From Penumbrarchaeum sp964445525 (GTDB taxonomy: Archaea; Thermoplasmatota; Penumbrarchaeia; Penumbrarchaeales; Penumbrarchaeaceae), in assembly GCA_964445525.1 (NCBI GenBank), contig CAYULA010000008.1, positions 27,135 through 91,134 of the forward strand: 64,000 nucleotides of DNA, given 5' to 3'. Of this stretch, positions 16,102 through 24,084 are shown in pieces (the stretch's first letter is position 1; each line of letters starts with the position of its first letter). A model generated the notes under the pieces. The model saw only the letters and a list, made by a program, of their open reading frames with translations, searched no databases and was not told the DNA's origin. Position numbers and translations under genes: made by a program.

Positions 16102-19050
16102 ATGGCAGACCGTGGAGATGGATCGGAAAGACCCGTGTCCGATCGATACAATTCCCGGGGCCCGGACTCTCTCAGGGATTTTTCCTGCGAGGGTGATGCG
16201 GGCAGTAGAATAAGGAATATTATCCTCATCTCCACGGATTATGACCTTTTTCTACTCGAGGAAGAAGGGAGGCTCACCGACCACTTCAGGGATATCTACA
16301 TAGAAACCGGTTCGACCTTTATCCCCAACATCGACCATGCATCTAACGGACAGGAAGCTATCGACAAGGTCTCATCCAGGTCTTACGATCTTGTGATCTC
16401 ATTCAATCAGCCATCGGATTTGGAAATATTTGACCTCTCGGTTGAGATCAAGAAAAAATCACCCGGAACCAAGGTTGCCCTTCTTGCCAGCAATACACCC
16501 GAGGTGAGAAGAATAGTCGATGACGATAGATCCGGGAAACTGGACCTGATAATGACGTGGAACGGGGACGGGACCATTATAGAAACCATGGTGAGGATCA
16601 TGGAGGACCTAAAATCCCGAACATGTGACCCAAGAATCCCCGATCCCCTGGAAATCATCATCGGGGGAAGTGATATCGGAAAGGTATCGGCAATAATGGA
16701 GATAGCTCACAGGACCGTTCACTCGGCCTTTCTGGAGATAACCGGGTCCGACCCCACCCCGAGGAGAAGGAGAAGGCTGAATCGCAGACTGCCGAGAATA
16801 ATCCCTGTCCTGCTTCACCGAGAAGAGACTTTCAAACCAGATCAGGGAAGAAGGATCGGGGCGGCGATATTCCAGGGATCGGGACCTGAGCTGAAGGATG
16901 TTCTGCTTTCTGTGGAAGGCAATGATTACCCGGTTCTGTTGGTGACAGACGATGACGGAGAAATCGGGAGCATTTCCGTCAGTATGATATCCAGCATAAA
17001 GCATAATGTGGATCTAGAGGTTAGAAAATTCCTGGAAAATGTCATATTGCCAGAGGATCTGGCCGCGGAATCAAAAACCGCAATTCCCGGTCCGATACGG
17101 GAATTGAGATCGCTCGTCAGGGGTTTGCAGTCGATCGAGGAGACCGATGTAAGCGAGATATTTTCAATGGAGAAACTTAAGAGCTGGTTTGACTCAATAC
17201 TGGAATTCGAGATCGCCAGATGGATCAAAACCCGTTCAGGATCAACCATTGACAAGATGGAACTGATAGAGATGGTGAAGCAATCCAGGCTTCTAGATCG
17301 AAGAGGCTCCGTAATGGATTACAACCGGGATCAGGGTCCGGGCGAACCCGGAGTGATGAGGATCGGAAAAGGACCCATGGGCGGCAAGGCCAGAGGGCTT
17401 GCATTCATGGACAGGGTGCTATGTCATTCCCTGGACAGCCTGCCGGAAAACTGCAGGGTTTCAATTCCCCCGATGGTCATAATCTGCACCGACATCTTCT
17501 CGGCATTCATGGACCAGAACGGACTTCTGAATGATGAGCTGATAACGCTTTCCGACGAGAGGATCGCAGATCGCTTCCTGAATGCGGACCTCCCCACAAC
17601 GCTCCTGGGGGACCTAAGAAGCATTGTCAAGTCCTTCAAGGGGCCCCTCTCCATCAGATCGTCATCCCTACTGGAAGATGCGGTCTTTCAGCCGTTTGCA
17701 GGAGTGTATGCCTCCCTGATGGTGCCCAACAACGATCCTTCAGCCGACAAGAGATTCAAGGACCTCGCCAGGGCTGTCAAATATGTCTATGCCTCCACCT
17801 ACTTCAAGGAAGCCAGGGACTATATTCGAGCAACCAGCAACAGGCTCGAGGAGGAGAGGATGGGAGTTATAATCCAGAGCGTATCAGGGATGAAACACGG
17901 GGAACTCTTCTACCCATCCATATCGGGAGTGGCCAGATCCGAGGATTACTGGCCTCTTCCAGGATGCGGAAGAAAAGAGGGAACCGTCACTATTGCTCTT
18001 GGATTGGGAAAGGTTATTGTCGACGGGATGGGCGGGTGGAAATTCTGCCCCCACAGGCCTGGTGTGTCGATTTTCAACGATGTCAAGGAGTTGATGGATT
18101 CGTCACAGAGGAAATTCTTTGCAATCTATCTGGGGTCCTCGGTTCCCGGAGCCCATCCGGAAGAGACATCAACCCTCAAGATGGAGCCCATAGAAACCGC
18201 CCTGGCCCAGGGAACGGCAGACCTGGTGGTATCCACCTACGATACCCAATCCGACAGATTTTATCCTGGACCTCACAGGGAAGGACCCAAGGTTGTGGAT
18301 TTCGCCCCTATCCTGAAGGAGAAAGCGATCAAGCTTCCCGAGGTGGTCCGGGAATTGCTTGCCTCAGGTGAAAAAGCGCTCGGGGGTCCCGTGGAGATCG
18401 AGTTCACGGCAGAACCGGACATCGATAGAAAGGGTCTTTCCGTTCATCTTCTTCAAATCAGGTCCATGGTTGCAAGATGGGATTCGGAGGAGGTTGACAT
18501 ATCTCCCCGGGAGGATGAGACCGTATTATTGAGGTCGAAAAAGGTTCTCGGGAACGGAATAGACAGATCCTGCCGGGACCTTATCTACATCAAAGATCCG
18601 GATTTTGACCTGGCCAACTCCCGTGAGGCGGCAGAGGAGATTTCACGGCTAAACCGGAAGATATCCGATCTGGGCAGACCCTACATACTCATCGGACCGG
18701 GTCGTTTCGGTTCCTCTGACCCATGGCTTGGGATACCCGTGAACTGGTCAGATGTTTCGGGAGCTTTCGCCATAGTGGAGACGCCGGTGAGGGGGAGAAT
18801 TATCGATCCTTCCCAGGGATCACATTTCTTTCAGAACATGAGCTCTTTGAAGAGGAGTTATTTCACACTCACCTTCTCGGAGAACGAGAACATGGACCTG
18901 ACATTATTGGAGAGCCGCACGGAATCGGAAGAAGGGAAACATCTAATCCATGCGGTTCTGAAAGAACCTGCCTGCATCAGGATAGACGGGAGAAAGGGAG
19001 AAGGAACCATATCGATTCCATCTTCTCAAAAAAGCAACGAAAAGGGATAG
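16102..19050 (+). CDS. Pseudo-receiver / PEP-synthase ATP-binding domain protein A
   Basis: The 982-residue protein starts with a polar tail. A CheY-like fold follows (about 38-175), in which the usual phospho-acceptor Asp is replaced (YDLVISFNQ) and the acidic pair after strand 1 is absent, so phosphorylation is unlikely. A middle helical region leads to the PEP/pyruvate-binding ATP-grasp-like domain of PEP synthase and PPDK (GGKARGLAFMD near 427; RSSSLLEDAVFQPFAGVYAS near 519). A conserved C-terminal domain contains GPGRFGSSDPWLGIPVNW near 864 and DPSQGSHFFQNM. The phosphohistidine swivelling domain and the PEP-binding barrel are missing, so it cannot be a complete PEP synthase. It probably uses ATP in an unknown transfer or sensing reaction. 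Homologous to the proteins at 19054 and 29744. Confidence 0.85.
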   Translation: MADRGDGSERPVSDRYNSRGPDSLRDFSCEGDAGSRIRNIILISTDYDLFLLEEEGRLTDHFRDIYIETGSTFIPNIDHASNGQEAIDKVSSRSYDLVISFNQPSDLEIFDLSVEIKKKSPGTKVALLASNTPEVRRIVDDDRSGKLDLIMTWNGDGTIIETMVRIMEDLKSRTCDPRIPDPLEIIIGGSDIGKVSAIMEIAHRTVHSAFLEITGSDPTPRRRRRLNRRLPRIIPVLLHREETFKPDQGRRIGAAIFQGSGPELKDVLLSVEGNDYPVLLVTDDDGEIGSISVSMISSIKHNVDLEVRKFLENVILPEDLAAESKTAIPGPIRELRSLVRGLQSIEETDVSEIFSMEKLKSWFDSILEFEIARWIKTRSGSTIDKMELIEMVKQSRLLDRRGSVMDYNRDQGPGEPGVMRIGKGPMGGKARGLAFMDRVLCHSLDSLPENCRVSIPPMVIICTDIFSAFMDQNGLLNDELITLSDERIADRFLNADLPTTLLGDLRSIVKSFKGPLSIRSSSLLEDAVFQPFAGVYASLMVPNNDPSADKRFKDLARAVKYVYASTYFKEARDYIRATSNRLEEERMGVIIQSVSGMKHGELFYPSISGVARSEDYWPLPGCGRKEGTVTIALGLGKVIVDGMGGWKFCPHRPGVSIFNDVKELMDSSQRKFFAIYLGSSVPGAHPEETSTLKMEPIETALAQGTADLVVSTYDTQSDRFYPGPHREGPKVVDFAPILKEKAIKLPEVVRELLASGEKALGGPVEIEFTAEPDIDRKGLSVHLLQIRSMVARWDSEEVDISPREDETVLLRSKKVLGNGIDRSCRDLIYIKDPDFDLANSREAAEEISRLNRKISDLGRPYILIGPGRFGSSDPWLGIPVNWSDVSGAFAIVETPVRGRIIDPSQGSHFFQNMSSLKRSYFTLTFSENENMDLTLLESRTESEEGKHLIHAVLKEPACIRIDGRKGEGTISIPSSQKSNEKG

Positions 19051-19053
19051 CCG

Positions 19054-22000
19054 ATGAAGGAAAACAACGGACTCACCGATGAGGATCTCAAAGAAAAGGA
19101 GGAGCTCATGGAGAGGAAGAAGGAGCTCGAATGCCTCTACAAGGTGTCGGACATATTGTCCGATCAATCCAGGCCCCTGGATGCCATCTTCCAGGAGATC
19201 GTGGACGTCCTTCCGGATGCATTTCAATTTCCCAATGAAACACGCGCCAGACTGAGGTACAGGGCAAGGGATTTCAGGACAGAGGGGTTCATCTCAACCC
19301 CATGGTGCCTGACCTCCGGGATCAAGGCAAAGGGAAAGATAATCGGCAACATCGAGGTTTTCTATCTCCGTGAAAAGCCTAAAAGAGATCACGGGCCCTT
19401 CCTCAAGGAAGAGAAAAAGCTGCTGGATTCCATCACCCAGAGGCTGGGAAGGTATCTTGAGTCAACCCAGGCCGATATCGAGTTGAAGAGATACAGGGAG
19501 ATGCTTACGGAGATCTCCGCCCGCGGATCCTCCCATGAGGATAAATCGGATTCCAAGGAAGGGGAATGGAGGATCATACTCGATGTACTTCTGAAAACAG
19601 ATCCTTCGACCCTTTTCATGATAACGAGGAAGATGATCTACTACCTTTCCCATTACAAGGACGTATCCTTCGAGGGAATAATGACCGGTCTCTGCCCGAT
19701 AGACTCGAGGGACTCGGCCTGGTGCGGTATCAACATCCCCAATCCCAGGAGCGATATCGATGCCTTGAGGAGGGTTGAGGAGTCTGTGTTCGACCTTGCC
19801 AAAAACAGCCTTGAATCCAGCGAGATCCTGGATCTGATCACACTCTGGTTGAGACAGTCCAAAACCAGGCCCCTTCTCTTCGCATCCGAGAAACCCAACA
19901 TAAGCAGGTCCGAGATAACCGATATCCTGAACCAGTATCTTTCGGTCCCGATAAGCGAGAGATTCCTATCTCTTGAAGACGGAATGACAATCAGGACGAA
20001 TCTGATCAGGAGATTCCTCACATCGAGACTTGAATACCTCAACATCGCAAAGAAGTACCTCCGGGTTGAAGATTTCGCGGAGATAATGGGTTCCATGATA
20101 GGCCCCTCCAAGGGCGTCGGCACCCTGGGTGGAAAGGCTTCAGGGATCATTCTCGCTGAGAAGATAATCAGAAAGAAGATGGAAAACAAAGGCGACCTTA
20201 AGAGGGTCGTATTCGCCAGGTCCTGGTACATAACATCCGATACGATGAGGGATTTCATAAATTACAACACTCTCGAGGAAGTGGCCCACATCAAGTACTT
20301 CGAACCTGCCGAGATCCGAAACGAGCAGCCGTTCCTTGAGCAGATGTTCAAGAACGGAGTATTCCCCCAGGAGATCGTCAACGGACTCAAGGATATTCTA
20401 AGAGAAGCGGGCGAAACCCCATTGATAGTCAGATCCTCGAGTCATCTGGAGGATTCTTTCGGCGCCGCCTTCTCCGGGAAATATAAAAGTCTCTTTATCA
20501 CCAATCAGGGGTCCTTCGAGGAGAGGCTACGGTCTTTGGAAGATGCCATAGCAGAGGTATGGGCTTCGACCTTCAATCCCAATGCGATCCAGTACAGGAA
20601 GGAGAGGGGAATGCTTGACCTTCTGGAATACATGGGGGTCATTATTCAGGAGGTTGTGGGAAAGAGGGTTGGCGAATATTTCTTCCCCGCATATGCCGGG
20701 GTGGCCCTCTCCAACAACGAGTTCCGGTGGTCCTCCAGGATTAGGAGGGAAGATGGAATTTTGAGACTGGTGATCGGACTGGGAACCAGGGCGGTGGACA
20801 GGGTGGCGGATGACTATCCCACTTTGATTTCACCCAAGAGGCCGCAGCTCAGGGCAAATACCCTCGTGGACGAGGCTGTTCAGTACAGCCAGAGATTTAT
20901 GGATGTGATCAACCTGGAGGAAAACCGGCTGGAAACAGTGAAGGTTGATGACCTGATAACAAAATACGGCGATATCTATCCCATGCTGAGATCGATCTTC
21001 TCCATCTACAGGGAGGGGGCACTCATCTCCCCCACCTCGAGTTTGGTAAACACCGAGGCTGAGGAACTGGTGGTGACCTTCAATGGTTTCGACGAAAAAC
21101 ATCCCCATCTGAAATATCTCAACTCCATCCTGGAACTTCTCAAACGGGAACTTGGATACCCCGTCGATATCGAGTTCGCCTCCGACGGTAAGGATCTCAC
21201 CATCCTTCAGTGCAGGCCGCAGACCGAAGCTCAGAAGCTGGATGTGGCACCTCCCCCCCATGATATTCCTTCCGAGAACATACTTTTCACGGCCAGCAGA
21301 TATGTGACCTCCTCGATACTCAAAAACATAGAATATGTGGTCTACGTGGATGCCGAGGAATACGAGAAACTCTCCACCAGGGAGGAGATGCTGAACGTGG
21401 CCAGACTGGTGGGGGATCTGAACGAGAGGCTTCCCAGAAGAAAGTTCATACTTCTGGGACCGGGGAGATGGGGAAGCCGTGGAGACATCAAACTTGGAGT
21501 CCCTGTTCAGTATCAGGATATCAACAACACCTGCCTCCTTGTGGAGGTTGCAAAGAGAAAAGGAGGCTATCTTCCCGAACTATCTTTCGGAACCCATTTC
21601 TTCCAGGACCTTGTCGAGGCCAATATCATGTACCTTCCCCTCTATCCGGACGAGGGAGGATCGACCCTGAACATCGATCTTCTCACCGGACCTGACAATA
21701 AACTGGATGAGTTCGTGGAAAACACGAAGGGTCTGGAAAATGTCATCAGACTGGTGAGGATACCCGATGTGTTCAAGGGAGGAACCCTCTCAGTTTACAT
21801 GGACGGGGACAGGAACGAAGCTCTTGCATACATATCCCCACCGGACCATTCCAGGTGGAGAAGGGAAAAGATCAACCAGATCATCTCGTCGCTGGACCCC
21901 GACAGGTTCGCAATCGTGGGAATTTATCTTGCAGGATCTGTAAAGGATGAAACCGCCGGACCCGCATCGGACATAGACCTTATCATACACTTCAGGGGAA

Positions 22001-22233
22001 CGAGGGAACAGGAGGAGGACCTCATTGCCTGGTTCAACGAATGGAGCAGAAAGCTTGACATCGAGAACCAGGAAAGGACCGGCATTACAACAGGAGGACT
22101 TCTGGACGTTCACGTGATAACCGACAGGGACATCTCAGAGAAATCCTCATGGGCCGTTCACCTGAATTCCGTGTACGGCAAGGCAGAGAAGCTTGAATTG
22201 AAACGCGGCAAGGGGAATTTCAAACAACGATGA
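19054..22233 (+). CDS. PEP-synthase ATP-binding domain protein B fused to nucleotidyltransferase
   Basis: The 1059-residue protein follows the previous gene by three bases, with AGGGAT overlapping that gene's end, so the two form an operon. The N-terminus is a coiled helix then a GAF-like sensor region (about 20-150) instead of a pseudo-receiver. The PEP/pyruvate-binding domain follows (GGKASGIILAEK near 358; RSSSHLEDSFGAAFSGKY near 460), then the shared C-terminal domain (GPGRWGSRGDIKLGVPVQY near 802). A DNA-polymerase-beta-type nucleotidyltransferase domain is fused at the end: GSVKDETAGPASDIDLI near 961 has the GS...DxD catalytic signature. No phosphohistidine domain is present. It may nucleotidylylate a partner, or a small molecule, under control of the ATP-binding module; this is inference. 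Confidence 0.85.
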   Translation: MKENNGLTDEDLKEKEELMERKKELECLYKVSDILSDQSRPLDAIFQEIVDVLPDAFQFPNETRARLRYRARDFRTEGFISTPWCLTSGIKAKGKIIGNIEVFYLREKPKRDHGPFLKEEKKLLDSITQRLGRYLESTQADIELKRYREMLTEISARGSSHEDKSDSKEGEWRIILDVLLKTDPSTLFMITRKMIYYLSHYKDVSFEGIMTGLCPIDSRDSAWCGINIPNPRSDIDALRRVEESVFDLAKNSLESSEILDLITLWLRQSKTRPLLFASEKPNISRSEITDILNQYLSVPISERFLSLEDGMTIRTNLIRRFLTSRLEYLNIAKKYLRVEDFAEIMGSMIGPSKGVGTLGGKASGIILAEKIIRKKMENKGDLKRVVFARSWYITSDTMRDFINYNTLEEVAHIKYFEPAEIRNEQPFLEQMFKNGVFPQEIVNGLKDILREAGETPLIVRSSSHLEDSFGAAFSGKYKSLFITNQGSFEERLRSLEDAIAEVWASTFNPNAIQYRKERGMLDLLEYMGVIIQEVVGKRVGEYFFPAYAGVALSNNEFRWSSRIRREDGILRLVIGLGTRAVDRVADDYPTLISPKRPQLRANTLVDEAVQYSQRFMDVINLEENRLETVKVDDLITKYGDIYPMLRSIFSIYREGALISPTSSLVNTEAEELVVTFNGFDEKHPHLKYLNSILELLKRELGYPVDIEFASDGKDLTILQCRPQTEAQKLDVAPPPHDIPSENILFTASRYVTSSILKNIEYVVYVDAEEYEKLSTREEMLNVARLVGDLNERLPRRKFILLGPGRWGSRGDIKLGVPVQYQDINNTCLLVEVAKRKGGYLPELSFGTHFFQDLVEANIMYLPLYPDEGGSTLNIDLLTGPDNKLDEFVENTKGLENVIRLVRIPDVFKGGTLSVYMDGDRNEALAYISPPDHSRWRREKINQIISSLDPDRFAIVGIYLAGSVKDETAGPASDIDLIIHFRGTREQEEDLIAWFNEWSRKLDIENQERTGITTGGLLDVHVITDRDISEKSSWAVHLNSVYGKAEKLELKRGKGNFKQR

Positions 22234-23053
22234 TCCTTTCCGGATCCTCTTTCCCGGCCGGATCGAACGTCACAACGACCAGGCCTTCTTCGATCCCGCA
22301 GGCCGATATCGACAGTGTCGTACCCAGTCTCTGAAAATAGCTACCGGTAAGATGAAAGGATTCATGAACATGGCCGTGAAGAGTGACCGGGGGTTGGTGC
22401 TTTTCGATGAATTCCTTCACGGCTATGGAACCTATGTGAGGATCAAGGGGGACATGATCTATCATCTGCCCGTCTATCGCCGCCATATCCAGGTCGGTTC
22501 CGTAGGGGGGAGAATGGAAAAGGTAAACAGTCCTTGCAGGTTCACTGATACCTGAAAGTGAACTGAGGTCATCCTTTATGGTCCTGAATCTCAAGGAGGA
22601 AAGATCGATATCGGTTGTGTGAATCCCGTCAAGCGGCGAGATGCACCCCGGATCGAGATACCTGGAAACATCGAATAGCTCCCAATCCTTCAATCTGAAA
22701 GGCGAGGGGTGGACGTAAGGATACCCCACAACGGGAATCCCTCCAACCTCAACTTTCTTCATGGGGATATATTCCATTAGACCCCTGTTGTCGGCATCGA
22801 TCAAGAGGTGCTCGTATTCCTTCGGGTCATCGTTGCCGAGGATTGCAAGAATCCTTGTTCCTATTCCGATTTTTCTTAGATTTTCAATGGGTTTGAAAAG
22901 GAACTCTTCCAGAAATTCTTTGATCCGGCCCCTTCTCGGAAAGAGGTCCCCGCCCAGGAGAGCCGCTGGTGGGTTCCTCTTCTCAATCTCCTTGAAGAGT
23001 TCCCTGTATCTGTTTGGCTTTCCGTGGAGGTCCGATACTGCAAGCCATTTCAT
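22220..23053 (-). CDS. Calcineurin-like metallophosphoesterase
   Basis: The 277-residue protein has the metallophosphoesterase metal motifs in order: SDLHGKPNRY (D-x-H), GGDLFPRRG (G-D), LGNDDPKEY (G-N-D), FHSPPYGTDLD and LHGHVHES (G-H-x-H). The fold is usually a di-metal phosphodiesterase or phosphatase; the substrate is unknown. GAGGT precedes the ATG at 23053. Its stop overlaps the end of the convergent nucleotidyltransferase fusion gene by 14 bases. There is no signal peptide, so it is cytoplasmic. Since it lies beside putative nucleotidyl- and phosphotransferases, it could reverse a related modification, but the convergent arrangement gives weak support. Confidence 0.9.
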   Translation of the reverse strand: MKWLAVSDLHGKPNRYRELFKEIEKRNPPAALLGGDLFPRRGRIKEFLEEFLFKPIENLRKIGIGTRILAILGNDDPKEYEHLLIDADNRGLMEYIPMKKVEVGGIPVVGYPYVHPSPFRLKDWELFDVSRYLDPGCISPLDGIHTTDIDLSSLRFRTIKDDLSSLSGISEPARTVYLFHSPPYGTDLDMAAIDGQMIDHVPLDPHIGSIAVKEFIEKHQPPVTLHGHVHESFHLTGSYFQRLGTTLSISACGIEEGLVVVTFDPAGKEDPERIIVV

Positions 23054-23153
23054 CGATACCTCATCGAGGGGTCACCCATAAACCTTTGGAATGATCTGAT
23101 AAGTCCGATGTCATCTGTATAGAGTGATCAGATTTGATACACCTGACCATCAA

Positions 23154-23161
23154 TTTATATA
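23154..23161 (+). promoter_or_regulatory. TATA box of the cyanophycin operon
   Basis: TTTATATA is centred about 27 bases before the ATG at 23185. This supports that start and a leaderless transcript for cyanophycinase, cyanophycin synthetase and the M20 hydrolase. Confidence 0.6.
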
Positions 23162-23184
23162 TCAACTTCATTTCAGTAGGGTTA

Positions 23185-24069
23185 ATGCTTCAAACCCCCG
23201 ATCTTACAAATTCTTCCAGCCGTAAGACTCCATTGGGACTACTGGTTGCAGTGGGTGGAAACGAGGACAAGGAACAGGACCTTTCCATTCTAAGGAGTTT
23301 AATCTCTCTTGTGAATAAGGAGGGAAATGAACCTGTAAGGATCGAACTTATCACCACCGCATCTGAGATCCCAAAAGAAGTGGAAGAAATGTATAAAAAA
23401 GCATTTTCCCTGATCGGAGGGAACGATCTGGGAGTGATGCATATTGACAACAGGGAAAAAGCACAGGATGCTTCCCTCGTAAGAAGATTGAGCAAGGCAG
23501 ATATAATATTCTTTTCAGGGGGCGATCAACTCAGGATTACCACGATTCTCGGTGGCTCCCCTGTCTTGAAGGAAGTCAGAAGGAGATATTTCAACGAGAA
23601 GGTCATTGTCACCGGAACCAGTGCGGGTGCGGCAGCGATGCCGGATACCATGATATACGGAGGCCTCGCCACGGAGGCTCTTCTCAAGGGAGCGGTTCAC
23701 ATGACTACCGGAATGGGACTTATCGGGAAGGTAATTATCGACAGCCATTTCATAAAAAGGGGTCGATTTTCAAGATTGATGCAAATAGTAAGTTCCAATC
23801 CTGTAAATATAGGTCTTGGACTCGGTGAGGATACGGGTGTTGTAATTGAACAGAACCGTTACCTGAAGGCCATTGGAACCGGCCTAGTGGTGATCTTTGA
23901 CGGACAGAACCTCCGATATACTAATATAACAGAGGTTTCTGATGGCGATGCAATTGCCATCGAGAATATGCATGTTCATACAATCGTGAAGGGTTTCGGA
24001 TACGATCTATGGGAAAGAAGATACCTCAAACCCGCTGACATGGATTGTCTCGATTTGGTCTGTCAATAG
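23185..24069 (+). CDS. cphB: Cyanophycinase
   Basis: Cyanophycinase is a serine peptidase (family S51) that cuts cyanophycin, multi-L-arginyl-poly-L-aspartate, into beta-Asp-Arg dipeptides. The 294-residue protein shows LLVAVGGNEDKEQD at the start, FFSGGDQLRIT, the nucleophile elbow GTSAGAAAMPDTM with catalytic Ser near residue 146, and DSHFIKRGRFSRL with LGLGEDTGVVIE, all typical of the family. I chose the ATG at 23185 because a TATA box lies 27 bases upstream; a frame opening at 23134 would include that promoter. The stop is 15 bases before the cyanophycin synthetase gene, so both polymer-making and polymer-degrading enzymes come from one operon. It lacks a signal peptide and so acts inside the cell. 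Confidence 0.92.
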   Translation: MLQTPDLTNSSSRKTPLGLLVAVGGNEDKEQDLSILRSLISLVNKEGNEPVRIELITTASEIPKEVEEMYKKAFSLIGGNDLGVMHIDNREKAQDASLVRRLSKADIIFFSGGDQLRITTILGGSPVLKEVRRRYFNEKVIVTGTSAGAAAMPDTMIYGGLATEALLKGAVHMTTGMGLIGKVIIDSHFIKRGRFSRLMQIVSSNPVNIGLGLGEDTGVVIEQNRYLKAIGTGLVVIFDGQNLRYTNITEVSDGDAIAIENMHVHTIVKGFGYDLWERRYLKPADMDCLDLVCQ

Positions 24070-24084
24070 AAAGGGGACATTGGA

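Noticed and set aside
16102..22233. Annotating the two large proteins as phosphoenolpyruvate synthase
   Set aside because: The phosphohistidine swivelling domain and the PEP-binding barrel are missing; only the ATP-binding PEP/pyruvate domain is present.
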